Assembly (NCBI RefSeq): GCF_038051925.1 | Contig: NZ_CP150634.1 | Span: 2,454,300 to 2,518,299 of the forward strand | Source: Methylotuvimicrobium sp. KM2 | GTDB lineage: Bacteria; Pseudomonadota; Gammaproteobacteria; Methylococcales; Methylomonadaceae | DNA: 64,000 bases | Direction: 5' to 3' | Shown: piece after piece, positions 52,801 through 61,056 of the stretch | Layout of the letters: the number at the start of each line of letters is the position of its first letter | Position numbering within the stretch: position 1 is the stretch's first letter | Translations under genes and position numbers: made by a program | Notes under the pieces: model-generated | The model's input: only the letters and a program-made list of their open reading frames with translations | What the model was told of the DNA's origin: nothing | Database searches by the model: none

Positions 52801-53836
52801 TTTCCTCGCCTACCTTTTTCCAAAAGAAAATCATCGAAGAACGCTTACCATCGTCGTTGCCTAGATGAGCCAGAACATGGTGACCTTTGCTATATCCTTT
52901 TTCACTCGCGGATTTCAATACCGCCAACATAACGATGCCTAAAGACGCGCCAACTTCGCCGACACAATCCGCCGGGTGCCAGATATCGAATTCTTTCCTT
53001 TTTGTGCGATCAATTCGGCTAAAAGCCAAACTCGCTTCTTTAAAGTAGTAATGCTCTCCCGATATGTCGGTGATTTTAAAATCCAGAATACTCTCGTTGC
53101 AGCCGGCATCAGATAGGGACTCTTTTATCGCAGCCGTCAACCCATCCGCTCGCAACGGCTCTTCCGAATAGATATGCGCCTTTTCGACACTGAAGCCCAA
53201 GCCGGCGCATATCAGTTGCGGTTCCCGATTGGCATAAACCGGTTCGACCACCAACGCGGCTGCGGCTTCGCCGGGTATGAAACCGTTGGAGTTTTGACTG
53301 GTCAGCAAGCGCTCGTGTTCTTCATAGTGCGCTAAGGATTGAGCGACCAGTAGACTGTCGGTAGCTGCAATCAACACATGCTTGAGTTTCAATTCCTGCA
53401 TGAGCGGTCTAGCATGCCTCAAAGCGAGCGCGACGCCGACATGTCCTCCGGCAATGACCAGTGATTTTTCATGAAATTCCAGTTGCAGTTCTACGAGCAA
53501 ATCATGAAAAAACTGATTGTCGTCGTCGATGACTCGGCCTTTTCTGTCGCGCTCCGACAAACAAAGCAATAATGGCGTCTCGGCGGGATTGATCAACGGG
53601 TTGCCGGACAAGCATTCTCGGATCGCAGCGGCGGCCATTTTGATCAGCTTTGTTTTGCCGCGCCACGGCTGTTCGAGCGGCACTTCGCAGCCCATGATCC
53701 ATTCGCCGCCTTGGTCCATGAAGCGGGTTTCCTGAAAATTGTCGATCACACAGCGAATCGCGGCACAGCTCGCCGGCGCATCAAGGCCGACGCCGGTGAC
53801 CAGGCCGGTACCGGTAATCGCCAAAGGAAAGCTCAT
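52793..53836 (-). CDS. Ketosynthase/thiolase-like protein lacking catalytic residues (T6SS-associated)
   Basis: The 347-residue protein has the thiolase fold layout of beta-ketoacyl synthases: PLAITGTGLVTGVGLDAPAS at the start and GFIPGEAAAALVVEP in the middle. The nucleophile loop, normally DTACSSSL, reads VIAGGHVGVALALRHA, with no cysteine. The GH histidine near the C-terminus is replaced in CVGEVGASLGIVML. It is therefore predicted to be catalytically dead. Such proteins recur next to DUF4150 and DUF2169 genes in T6SS cargo loci, where they may act as effector chaperones. It overlaps the DUF4150 effector start. Confidence 0.8.
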   Translation of the reverse strand: MSFPLAITGTGLVTGVGLDAPASCAAIRCVIDNFQETRFMDQGGEWIMGCEVPLEQPWRGKTKLIKMAAAAIRECLSGNPLINPAETPLLLCLSERDRKGRVIDDDNQFFHDLLVELQLEFHEKSLVIAGGHVGVALALRHARPLMQELKLKHVLIAATDSLLVAQSLAHYEEHERLLTSQNSNGFIPGEAAAALVVEPVYANREPQLICAGLGFSVEKAHIYSEEPLRADGLTAAIKESLSDAGCNESILDFKITDISGEHYYFKEASLAFSRIDRTKRKEFDIWHPADCVGEVGASLGIVMLAVLKSASEKGYSKGHHVLAHLGNDDGKRSSMIFFWKKVGEENG

Positions 53837-53877
53837 GAAGTCATCCCTTAGCGTTCTTTGGAGAAAAGGTCGGCATG

Positions 53878-54090
53878 CTATTTGGTTGTTTGCTCGAGTT
53901 TTTTTCGCAAAGCCATTGCATGTTCACTCAGTTCTTCGATAGTCATTGAATCATCCTGTTCTTGATGCCACTTTGTGTAATCGAAAGGCTCTCTCTGAAT
54001 CAAAGCGATAAATCGTTCCGCTTCGACATCTCCGAGGTAGTCGGAAAGGATCTGCATGCCTTTTGTTTTAATTTCGGTATCGGTAATCAT
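53878..54090 (-). CDS. Small protein paired with a PIN-domain gene
   Basis: The 70-residue acidic, helical protein (MITDTEIKTKGMQILSDYLG, ERFIALIQREPFDYTKWHQE, MTIEELSEHAMALRKKLEQ) starts at an ATGA overlap with the stop of the broken PIN gene. Proteins of this type are found paired with PIN-domain genes and may be the antitoxin half. Here the toxin half is destroyed by an IS and a mini-element, so this gene is an orphan. Its function is not established. Confidence 0.7.
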   Translation of the reverse strand: MITDTEIKTKGMQILSDYLGDVEAERFIALIQREPFDYTKWHQEQDDSMTIEELSEHAMALRKKLEQTTK

Positions 54091-54189
54091 TGCATCACTT
54101 CTTTTATAAAACCAATGGGATCGGTAATCTTGACATCATCGATTGATATGGATTTTTTAATAATGCCGTCATCAGTAGTTAGAAAACCT
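54087..54189 (-). pseudogene. PIN-domain gene, C-terminal fragment
   Basis: Downstream of the IS30 element the minus strand reads GFLTTDDGIIKKSISIDDVK and ITDPIGFIKEVMQ, the end of a PIN-domain protein with the conserved TTDD acidic motif. It continues the reading frame broken at 55286. Its stop overlaps the next gene as ATGA. Confidence 0.8.
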
Positions 54190-55285
54190 GGATTCAAGTT
54201 ATAAGTGCAATCCCACTAATCATGCGGCTTTGCACTCTGGTTGTTCAAAAAACACCGAATGAGGTGTTCGATAGTCCAGTCCTTTTCGGGGGCGGTGATT
54301 GAGCCTGTGCATAACCTTTTCGACCTGCTCGTCGGTGATGTCCTCAAAGCTGCTGCCCTTGGGGAAATATTGCCGAATGAGGCCATTGGTATTCTCGTTA
54401 AGTCCACGTTCCCAGGAGCAATAAGGGTTGGCGAAATAAACTGGCGCATTGAGCGCTTGGCTGATCGCTTTGTGTCCGGCAAACTCTTTCCCGTTATCCG
54501 AGGTAATCGTCAGTACCTTGTCCTGATAATTGGTCAGTAACTCAATTGTTGCTGTCGTCACGCCTTCAGCATGCTTGCTATCGACCTTTTTAATCAAGGT
54601 GAACTTGGACTTACGATCGACCAGCGTCACCAAGGCGCCCTGATGGTTTTTTCCGATGACGGTATCAATTTCCCAATCACCGATACGGCCCTTTTCGTCA
54701 ACAATCGCCGGTCTTTCTGCGATGCCGACACGCCCGACAATCTGCCCCCGTTTGTCTTTCGAGCCATATTTCTTGCGGCGCTTCTTGTGGGCTTGGCGCA
54801 AGTGCTTATACAGGTCGCCTCCCGCGCGTTTGTCTGCCCAAATGTGCTGATAGATCCGTTCATGACTGATACGTGTGCCGTGCTCCTTGTCCAGCCAGCC
54901 CGAAACTTGCTCAGGGCTCCAATCCAGACGCACTTGGCCTTCGATTAAGCTAATTACTTCCGCGGTCATTTTAACGGACTTAAAGGCTTGCCGTTTGCGT
55001 CTGTCCGATTTGATCTGGGCCTGTTTAGGACGATAGCCACGCAGTCCGCGATTACGTGTCAACTCACGGCTAATCGTGCCCTCTGAGACGCCAACAATCT
55101 CGGCGATCTTTTTATTTGTTTGTCCTGCTTTCAATAAGGCGGCAATCTGGTATCGTTGTGCTTCGGTCAACTGTTTGTAGTCCGTCATCGCTTATCCATC
55201 TTTGGTCGGATTGAGAAGGGGTGGCACTATAACAGTTGACCCCTTCTTTATCACTCAAAATGAATTGCACTTGTTAGTTGAATCC
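54190..55285 (-). mobile_element. IS30-family insertion sequence
   Basis: The element is bounded by imperfect 22-bp inverted repeats at 54190-54211 and 55264-55285 (GGATTCAA.T.A.AAGTGCAAT on each strand, four mismatches). It encloses one transposase gene. It has split a PIN-domain gene. A clear target duplication is not evident. Confidence 0.82.
54220..55188 (-). CDS. IS30 family transposase
   Basis: The 322-residue DDE transposase has an N-terminal helix-turn-helix (LTEAQRYQIAALLKAGQTNK, EIVGVSEGTISRELTRNRG) and a second HTH region with YRPKQAQ. The catalytic core has the first Asp in IGDWEIDTVIGK, the second in TITSDNGKEFAGH and the Glu in SWERGLNENTNGLIRQYFP. It ends RKGLDYRTPHSVF, typical of IS30. 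Length is normal and the frame is intact, so the element may still be active. Confidence 0.96.
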   Translation of the reverse strand: MTDYKQLTEAQRYQIAALLKAGQTNKKIAEIVGVSEGTISRELTRNRGLRGYRPKQAQIKSDRRKRQAFKSVKMTAEVISLIEGQVRLDWSPEQVSGWLDKEHGTRISHERIYQHIWADKRAGGDLYKHLRQAHKKRRKKYGSKDKRGQIVGRVGIAERPAIVDEKGRIGDWEIDTVIGKNHQGALVTLVDRKSKFTLIKKVDSKHAEGVTTATIELLTNYQDKVLTITSDNGKEFAGHKAISQALNAPVYFANPYCSWERGLNENTNGLIRQYFPKGSSFEDITDEQVEKVMHRLNHRPRKGLDYRTPHSVFFEQPECKAA

Positions 55286-55542
55286 GCGAAATAATCAGAA
55301 TTTGCCATAATTGCACAGGCGATATGAAGCGAATCAGTCTTCTTGATCCCAATTGAGGTAATACGGTTTGCAATTTCAATAAGCTCCGTGCTAGCTTCTA
55401 TATCGTCTTGGGCATAATTGCGCCATTTTGAAATTTGTTCTCTTCGCTCATAAAAAGGATTTCTACTATTTTCATAGTCTAAAATATATGACCATACCAA
55501 CCCAAAGATACCTGCGCGAATATCTTCTTGAATCTTTAATAA
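55286..55542 (-). pseudogene. PIN-domain gene, N-terminal and middle fragment
   Basis: The minus strand reads TLLKIQEDIRAGIFGLVWSY, ILDYENSRNPFYERREQISK and KTDSLHIACAIMANSDYF, the middle of a PIN-domain ribonuclease-like protein with the conserved DSLHIACA motif. The first residues, which carry the catalytic YLDxC-type start, are replaced by the 101-bp mini-element at 55543-55643. The C-terminus is cut off by the IS30 element. The open frame running into the mini-element is a chance fusion. Confidence 0.82.
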
Positions 55543-55643
55543 GGTATGAGATGTGTCTATCGAGGACCGCCGTGAACCCCTCCATGGGGGCTTGGCGGCA
55601 GCTCTCCCTGATGCCGACATCCTCGCTAGCCACATCCCATACC
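55543..55643. mobile_element. 101-bp palindromic mini-element (copy 2)
   Basis: It has ends GGTATGAGATGTG / CACATCCCATACC and the same interior as 7010-7110. It interrupts the 5' end of the PIN gene. The 36 bp that follow are also shared with the first site. Confidence 0.85.
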
Positions 55644-55688
55644 TTCATAAAGTTAACCATTTTTTGAGTATAAAGGGAGTAGGATTAC

Positions 55689-56804
55689 TCAACTTTCCTC
55701 CTCCGCTTCCGATCGATTGGCTTTAGCCAAATGCGCCAACGAAGGATAATAGGGCTTGCCCAACTCCCGGGCACGCCACCAAGCCCGAGACATTTCGCCG
55801 ACCAGTACTTGTGAAACTTCGAACATGCTCTTCTTTAACGGTCGTGCGACGCGCCAGGTGATCGTGAATCGCCCCGAATCGGGCTCGATGATCAAGGTAT
55901 CGATCACTGCACGGGTTTCTTCCTTGCCGCCTTTCTTCGGGAAAAACACGACCGGCATGTCTATTTTAGGCAGCCAAAAACGGTTCCGTCCCGACGGCGT
56001 CAAATTGGCCAGCACGATCTCTTCCCCACCTTGCAAATACGGAATTTGTTGATCGAGCGGCGCCGCCTGAAAATAGGCTTCGTCGAAATCGGGCGGCAGA
56101 AACGGAAAAATATGGTCGGTCCAGTGCTGATCGTAGGTGCCGGCTAGACGATAACGGGGCTCCCAACTGCGCCCGACCGGCCCGAAGGCCATCGGCCGAT
56201 AATCGCCGGCTGGATTCGTGATCGAACGTTCGCTCTCCTCGGTATTCGGCATCGGTGAACCGTTAACCAAATCGCTGCTCAGAATTTGATGATAGCCAAG
56301 CCCTACCGGATTGGGCCGATAGGCGCCATGTTTTTCGGGATCGACATGAAAATCGTCCAGGCCGCCAAAGGCGCGATCATAGGTGATCGGCATTTGCAAA
56401 AAAGGCGCAGGCGGCCCCGCATGAATACCGCCGATACCCGCTTGCCAAACGCGATTGCCGACGACGCGAAATACTTTCTTAAAATCGCCGACTTTAAGGC
56501 CGACCGGAACTTGATTGACCGGCATGCCTTCCGGCGCATAGGCGGTTCCGAGCAGCAACACGTCGCAGCGGGGTTTTCTTGGCGCGAAGTCGCTTTCATA
56601 AATCGGCGATGAAAATCCCGGCTCTCCGGTGAAAGTATCGGCGAAAACCAATGGTACTTGTTCTTCGGCAAGCTCGGGCGCCTGATTGGCCCATTCGGGT
56701 ATTTGAAAAGTCCCTTTGATTACGACCACCAACAGTTCTCGGCCATCGACTTGCAAACCTTGAGTATAGGCTGCCTGCATGCGAGTGGCGTTGATCAGGT
56801 CCAT
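55689..56804 (-). CDS. DUF2169 family T6SS effector adaptor
   Basis: The protein of about 371 residues belongs to the DUF2169 family, adaptors that help load PAAR-type effectors onto VgrG. I start at the ATG at 56804 (MDLINATRMQAAYTQGLQVD), one base past the DUF6484 stop, because the longer frame lies inside that gene. Conserved blocks are DGRELLVVVIKGTFQIP, SDFAPRKPRCDVLLLGTAYA, a WQAG..GI.AG...PF..MPITYDRAFGG core (written here with gaps), HPENPVG-like YRPNPVGLGY and RYRLAGTYDQHWTDHIFPFL. Followed downstream by the disrupted PIN region and then the ketosynthase-like and DUF4150 genes. Confidence 0.88.
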   Translation of the reverse strand: MDLINATRMQAAYTQGLQVDGRELLVVVIKGTFQIPEWANQAPELAEEQVPLVFADTFTGEPGFSSPIYESDFAPRKPRCDVLLLGTAYAPEGMPVNQVPVGLKVGDFKKVFRVVGNRVWQAGIGGIHAGPPAPFLQMPITYDRAFGGLDDFHVDPEKHGAYRPNPVGLGYHQILSSDLVNGSPMPNTEESERSITNPAGDYRPMAFGPVGRSWEPRYRLAGTYDQHWTDHIFPFLPPDFDEAYFQAAPLDQQIPYLQGGEEIVLANLTPSGRNRFWLPKIDMPVVFFPKKGGKEETRAVIDTLIIEPDSGRFTITWRVARPLKKSMFEVSQVLVGEMSRAWWRARELGKPYYPSLAHLAKANRSEAEEES

Positions 56805-56805
56805 A

Positions 56806-57291
56806 TCAGTTGATTTGCACCGAGCCGCCCTTGATGCGATTGACGCCGGACGAGCGATTGAGAATATAAGCGCCTCGGATGACGATTTTACCTGCACGGG
56901 TCAACGTGATGCTGGCCTTGCCGCAGCGCAGCACGATTTCCTGATTGGCTTGCAGCACGACGCGTTCGCCGTCTATTTCTGCATTTAAAGCTTGTTCATT
57001 CGGCTTTTCGGTTGAGATAACCGGCTGCTGCATGCGACCGATGATCATGGGCCTCGCCGGGTCGCCATTTTCGAACAATAACGCCACCTCGCAGCCGATA
57101 TTCTCTCGAGTCAGACTTGCGGTCGAACGGGCCGGCGTCGCCTCCGCCTGAGGATTTCCGGTAAAACCGACCAGCGGCGCGCCTTGTCCGTCGAATCCGA
57201 TCAATAAACCAACGACAACACCGTCGATTTTTTCCGGCATGGTTTCTTCTTTATGCAGTCGATTCGATTGCTGAGTCAAAACATCGGTCAT
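56806..57291 (-). CDS. DUF6484 domain-containing T6SS protein
   Basis: The 161-residue protein has a beta-rich core: IDGVVVGLLIGFDGQGAPLV, GCEVALLFENGDPARPMIIG and GKASITLTRAGKIVIRGAY. The last block is similar to the tail of VgrG gp5 beta-helices. It matches the DUF6484 family seen between VgrG and DUF2169 genes. I chose the ATG at 57291 (MTDVLTQQSN), which has GGAGA eight bases upstream; the ATG at 57318 would overlap vgrG. It is the third gene of the PAAR-VgrG-DUF6484-DUF2169 unit. Confidence 0.8.
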   Translation of the reverse strand: MTDVLTQQSNRLHKEETMPEKIDGVVVGLLIGFDGQGAPLVGFTGNPQAEATPARSTASLTRENIGCEVALLFENGDPARPMIIGRMQQPVISTEKPNEQALNAEIDGERVVLQANQEIVLRCGKASITLTRAGKIVIRGAYILNRSSGVNRIKGGSVQIN

Positions 57292-57314
57292 GCTTGCGTC
57301 TCCGAAAAACTTTA

Positions 57315-59447
57315 TCAATTTTGCAGGATTTTCTTACCCTTGATTACGACATTTTTGTCGGCCTTTGTATTGATTTCACCGCTGCCTTTTATCGTAATGT
57401 TCTTGCCCTGAATCGTGATCGTGCCGTCTTTTTTCATCGTGATGCTGGCCTTGCCGGTTTTGATCACGACTTGGTCGCCGGCGTCTATCGTCAAATTCTT
57501 TCCGACGTTGAGTGAATTATCCTTGCCGACGCTGGCACTGCGATTGTTGCCTACCGTTTCATTCAGATCTTTACCTACCGTAACGGCCTGAGTCAGACCG
57601 ACCGTAATAGTTTGCGCGGCGCCTACCGTAATTTCCTGTGCCGCACCAACGTTGATCATTTCGTTGACGCCGACATTGTGGGTACGGGTCAATCCGACAT
57701 TGACGACTTCGTTCTGGCCGACATTGCGGGTTCTGTTCGAGCCGACCGTGATCGATTCGTTAGAACCGACCGTTTCGGTGCGATTGACGCCGATCGTGAT
57801 CGTCTCATTGCTACCGACCGTCTCGGTGCGGTCGTGGCCAACGACGGTCGTTTCGTCATGATCGATGTTTTTGCTGCGGTCGTTTCCTACCCAATGCGTC
57901 TCGTTACTTTCGACTTCGATGTCCTGATTTTTTTCGGCATGGATGAAAAGCTGTTCGGAGCCTTTCTTGTCCTCGAAACGGATTTCATTAAAATTATCAG
58001 CCGTACCGGCCTTACTGCTGCGGGTCTTGATACCGCTTTGCGTTTTATTGGTAGGCAATTCATAAGGCGGCATTTGCTCGTCGTTATAGACTCGCCCAGT
58101 GATTAGGGGTCGATCCGGATCGCCTTCCAGGAAGCTGACGACCACTTCTTGGCCGATGCGCGGCAACGATATCCAACCCCATTTCTTTCCGGCCATCGGA
58201 TGGGAAACCCTGACCCAACACGAGCTGTTTTCATCGTCTTGCCCTTCCCTGTCCCAATGGAACTGTACCTTGACGCGGCCGTATTTGTCGGTCCAAATCT
58301 CTTCACCCGACGGACCCACGACAATCGCAGTCTGAGAGCCTGAAACGATCGGCTTACAAGTGAGCCTTTCCGGACGAAAAGCCTGATTGGCATCGATCGC
58401 GGCAAAACTACACTCGAATATCTCACCGGCTCCACTCATGTTCGATTCAAGATCGTCGCCTTGCATCGCATAAGAAGCCGATACGACAATGTGCTCCTTG
58501 TTTTCTTCCGAAAAATAGAAATCCGCGAGCGAAAACTTCATGCCGGGAATCAACGCCGAAGCATTACCTTGTCCGCGTTTCAATGAATAGGCATTTTGTC
58601 GCTCTTCCAATCGCTTATCGACCAGCTTGGTATCGACCGATGAGACGGTAAATTTCCCCGGGAAGTCATAGATCTCTTGATCGCCATGCGAATAGCCGCC
58701 GGGATTGTGCTTCTTGATCGTCAAATCGGAGCTGGGCGATTCGAAATCGAAATCGTTGAGTTCGTATTTTCCTGTCGTTACCTGATTTTCCTGGAGCCAT
58801 TCGTAAATATGATCGCGTTCGCGGCTGTCTTTATTACCGAGCGGCAAATAAGGAATGGTTTGATATCCGCTCCGAGTCTGAAATACTTTGTTCGAATCGG
58901 CAATGACCAAAGTGTGTTTGCCGTTATGATGCTCGAAGAAATAAAAGATGCCTTCATGCTCCATCAGCCGGCTGATGAAATCGAAGTCGCTTTCGCGGTA
59001 TTGCACGCAATAATCCAAAAGCTGATAGTCGCCGTCCAGTTTGTATTGAACGTCGGCGAATGAGTAGCGGCTGAGGACTTCCTTGATAACATCGATGACC
59101 GATTTATCCTGAAATATCCGGCAATCGGAATTCAACGTCAAATACCATAGCCAAGGCCTCACTGTAGCCAGATAGGTAATATAGCGCCCGCGCAGGCCGG
59201 TATGTTTGAATTGCACGATCTCGCCATTGATATGACGCGTCTTTCCGTTCGGCAGATCGAGATTGACGGTCATGCCCTTGCCGAGCAATTGATCGGCCTT
59301 GACGCCCCCCAGTTTTTGGTCGCGAATCAGCTCGACATCAAACTCGAACAATCGGCCGATTTCTTCCTTACCGGTCAACCGATAGAAGATGAGCTGATCG
59401 TCTCCTAGCGGAGTGTCGGCTGTCACGGATCGATTGTTTTGGGCCAT
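57315..59447 (-). CDS. vgrG: Type VI secretion system tip protein VgrG (copy 1)
   Basis: VgrG trimers form the puncturing tip of the T6SS. The 710-residue protein has the gp27-like N-terminal part (DTPLGDDQLIFYRLTGKEEI, YCVQYRESDFDFISRLMEHE, GIFYFFEH), the OB-fold with VVGPSGEEIWTDKYGRVKVQ, FHWDREG, CWVRVS, WGWISLPRIGQEVVVSFLEG and DPDRPLITGRVYN. A gp5-like beta-helix follows, with a run of octapeptide repeats of the form xVGxNxT (for example TETVGSNE, TRNVGQNE) from about residue 535. The tail ends in GKASITMKKDGTITIQGKNI. The core is nearly identical to the second VgrG. Confidence 0.96.
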   Translation of the reverse strand: MAQNNRSVTADTPLGDDQLIFYRLTGKEEIGRLFEFDVELIRDQKLGGVKADQLLGKGMTVNLDLPNGKTRHINGEIVQFKHTGLRGRYITYLATVRPWLWYLTLNSDCRIFQDKSVIDVIKEVLSRYSFADVQYKLDGDYQLLDYCVQYRESDFDFISRLMEHEGIFYFFEHHNGKHTLVIADSNKVFQTRSGYQTIPYLPLGNKDSRERDHIYEWLQENQVTTGKYELNDFDFESPSSDLTIKKHNPGGYSHGDQEIYDFPGKFTVSSVDTKLVDKRLEERQNAYSLKRGQGNASALIPGMKFSLADFYFSEENKEHIVVSASYAMQGDDLESNMSGAGEIFECSFAAIDANQAFRPERLTCKPIVSGSQTAIVVGPSGEEIWTDKYGRVKVQFHWDREGQDDENSSCWVRVSHPMAGKKWGWISLPRIGQEVVVSFLEGDPDRPLITGRVYNDEQMPPYELPTNKTQSGIKTRSSKAGTADNFNEIRFEDKKGSEQLFIHAEKNQDIEVESNETHWVGNDRSKNIDHDETTVVGHDRTETVGSNETITIGVNRTETVGSNESITVGSNRTRNVGQNEVVNVGLTRTHNVGVNEMINVGAAQEITVGAAQTITVGLTQAVTVGKDLNETVGNNRSASVGKDNSLNVGKNLTIDAGDQVVIKTGKASITMKKDGTITIQGKNITIKGSGEINTKADKNVVIKGKKILQN

Positions 59448-59496
59448 AAAACAGCTTACCTGGAAATTTGTTTAGGAACGCGCATGAAATAACTCC

Positions 59497-59540
59497 GACA
59501 CCTGTCAATTAAGCCACCGAACCCTCTTCGGAACCGGCAT
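59497..59540. repeat. Mini-element remnant
   Basis: CGACACCTGTCAATTAAGCC then ACCGAACCCTC corresponds to the right arm of the 180/250-bp elements (GACACCTGCCAACCGAGTTA ... CCGAACCCTC). Only this arm remains. Confidence 0.55.
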
Positions 59541-59615
59541 TTTTACAGCAGTGTTTTGCATATCGTTTGCCAACTATTGCCTTTGCCTTGAGCGCTAGGG
59601 CATATAAAGACAGCT

Positions 59616-59909
59616 TTAACCGCCTATTAAAACGGTCGGACAACCTGGGCCGACAATGACTCCACCGTGCGAAGTATTATCCAGCAAGCGCGCTGCAGGC
59701 ATATTGCAAATCAAAACCGTGGATGAACCTTTGACAATCGCATCAGGAGGCCCCACACAAGTCGCCATATCCCCGACTTTTGCGGCCGGTAAATTGCCTA
59801 TTAATACGGTTGGGGTTCCAGGCGGTAAAATAGGCCCCCCTACATGGGGCACTACCCCTGTAACCATAGGGCAAACATGCATGTCTGTCACTCTAGCTGC
59901 TGGAAACAC
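59616..59909 (-). CDS. PAAR domain-containing protein
   Basis: PAAR proteins sharpen the VgrG tip and recruit effectors. The 97-residue protein is a bare PAAR domain: PAARVTDMHVCPMVTGVVPH, VGGPILPPGTPTVLIGNLPA and ARLLDNTSHGGVIVGPGCPT, with the zinc-binding His and Cys residues. It starts with GTG at 59909, preceded by a strong AAGGGGG ribosome-binding sequence. No toxin domain is attached, so any cargo must bind separately. It is the first gene upstream of vgrG copy 1. Confidence 0.94.
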   Translation of the reverse strand: MFPAARVTDMHVCPMVTGVVPHVGGPILPPGTPTVLIGNLPAAKVGDMATCVGPPDAIVKGSSTVLICNMPAARLLDNTSHGGVIVGPGCPTVLIGG

Positions 59910-59959
59910 GAATCCCCCTTTTACATGGTTTCCTGATTACGTATAAGCTTCAGCCTATT

Positions 59960-60420
59960 TGAAATTCGAAGTAGGTTTTGTGTCGCTATCGCGACGCTTA
60001 TATGGAGTCGGTTCGCGGACCGACAACCGCGATACTGCTATGAAACCCATCCCTGTGTTTCGCCCTGCGGGCCAGCTAAAGCTGTTCAAAATCGCTCCAG
60101 GCGATTTTGTCTTTGCTTGTCCAAAGAAAAGTATCCAAAAGACCAATCCGCCGGGAGCGGATTGGGACGCCCAGGGCGCACGAAGTGCGAGCGCCCGGAT
60201 GGCGCGAGTCAGCAGACACCCGGAGGTCGCTGCATCCTGTGCGCTGACGATTTTGCCGAGGGTTTTCGGAAGGGCTATCCCTAGCCCTCCGAAAACGAGC
60301 GGCTTCCCTGCCGCTCCCCTAACGGGCTGTTCTCGGCAAAATCGCCAGCGCTCGGCGCGGCCTAACGGGACCCAGGCGGGCGCCCTGAGTCAAATCAAAT
60401 TGGCTGAACGTTCTAAGTAA
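59960..60420. repeat. GC-rich dispersed repeat region with multi-stem palindrome
   Basis: This 460-bp stretch between DUF6931 and PAAR is clearly more GC-rich than its surroundings. It begins with small palindromes (GCGATACTGC, GGTTCGCGGACCG) and a GCTTGTCCAAAGAAAAGTAT block followed by CCAAAAG, typical of dispersed intergenic repeats in proteobacterial genomes. It ends with a large folded structure at 60241-60351. The open frame 59959-60420 on the plus strand is created by the repeat and is not a gene. Confidence 0.6.
60241..60351. repeat. Three-way-junction palindrome
   Basis: An outer 20-bp stem (60241-60260 with 60332-60351, one mismatch; key sequence CGATTTTGCCGAG) encloses two inner hairpins. 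One is GTTTTCGGA-GGGCTA at 60262-60277 with its complement at 60282-60296, and the other is GAGCGGC at 60297-60303 with GCCGCTC at 60310-60316. DNA cruciform or structured RNA are both possible. Confidence 0.75.
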
Positions 60421-60458
60421 AATCAAGTATGGTTTTACTGGAGATTAACTTCCTTTGT

Positions 60459-61046
60459 TTACGGTTCAACTTTACGACCGTCGCCACCATTGGCAATATC
60501 AATGCCTTGCCGAATAAATGTCTGCTTTCTGTTTTTGACCTGAGCGGCACCATCTTGGGAAGCAGCCAGCATAATGGCGCCTGCAACCGCTTTTGCGGTA
60601 AGATCAGGAGCCGGAAGAACAATATTGTCATCCAAAGGTGAAAGATTATCGCCGCTCCAAAATGCCGCTGTTGCCGCCCAACCGGCAGCTGTTTTAAAAG
60701 CAGTGGCTTCGGCGGCAGTAAAAGCGGCTTTGGCATTTTCTTGAATAGGTTTATACACCCAAGCTTCGGCCGACTCCACCGCCTTCGCATCCTTTGGATT
60801 CGTTTGAGTACTTTGACAACTACGAGCACACAAGCAAGCCCACCATGTCGCTTCTCTTTTGGGTAAGCTATAAGCGATAAAATTAATACAATCGGCGAAA
60901 CTTTCTTCTTGTATTAATTTTTCAATAAATTCAGCCGGCGTGACGTCTTGAGTTAATAACGATTGACCTAATTCGCTTAACTCGAACAGCTCAGTAATTT
61001 CTGAGGCCTTTTCTTGTTTTATTTTTATTAAATTTAATTCAGTCAT
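60459..61046 (-). CDS. DUF6931 family T6SS-associated protein
   Basis: The 195-residue soluble, helical, alanine-rich protein matches the pattern of DUF6931: LFELSELGQSLLTQDVTPAE, CINFIAYSLPKREATWWACL, CARSCQS, and AEAWVYKPIQENAKAAFTAA. It begins 10 bp after vgrG copy 2 on the same strand. The family is found in T6SS cargo loci; a structural or adaptor role has been presumed but its function is unknown. The C-terminal region KNRKQTFIRQGIDIANGGDG is family-typical. Confidence 0.78.
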   Translation of the reverse strand: MTELNLIKIKQEKASEITELFELSELGQSLLTQDVTPAEFIEKLIQEESFADCINFIAYSLPKREATWWACLCARSCQSTQTNPKDAKAVESAEAWVYKPIQENAKAAFTAAEATAFKTAAGWAATAAFWSGDNLSPLDDNIVLPAPDLTAKAVAGAIMLAASQDGAAQVKNRKQTFIRQGIDIANGGDGRKVEP

Positions 61047-61056
61047 TGCCTATACG

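Noticed and set aside
55255..55635. Intact 126-residue gene for the PIN protein
   Set aside because: Its first 30 or so residues come from the 101-bp mini-element and its last eight from the IS30 end; only the middle is PIN sequence, so it is treated as a disrupted gene.
59959..60420. Open frame of 153 codons upstream of DUF6931
   Set aside because: It lies wholly within a palindromic GC-rich repeat, lacks a ribosome-binding site and reads as low-complexity sequence.
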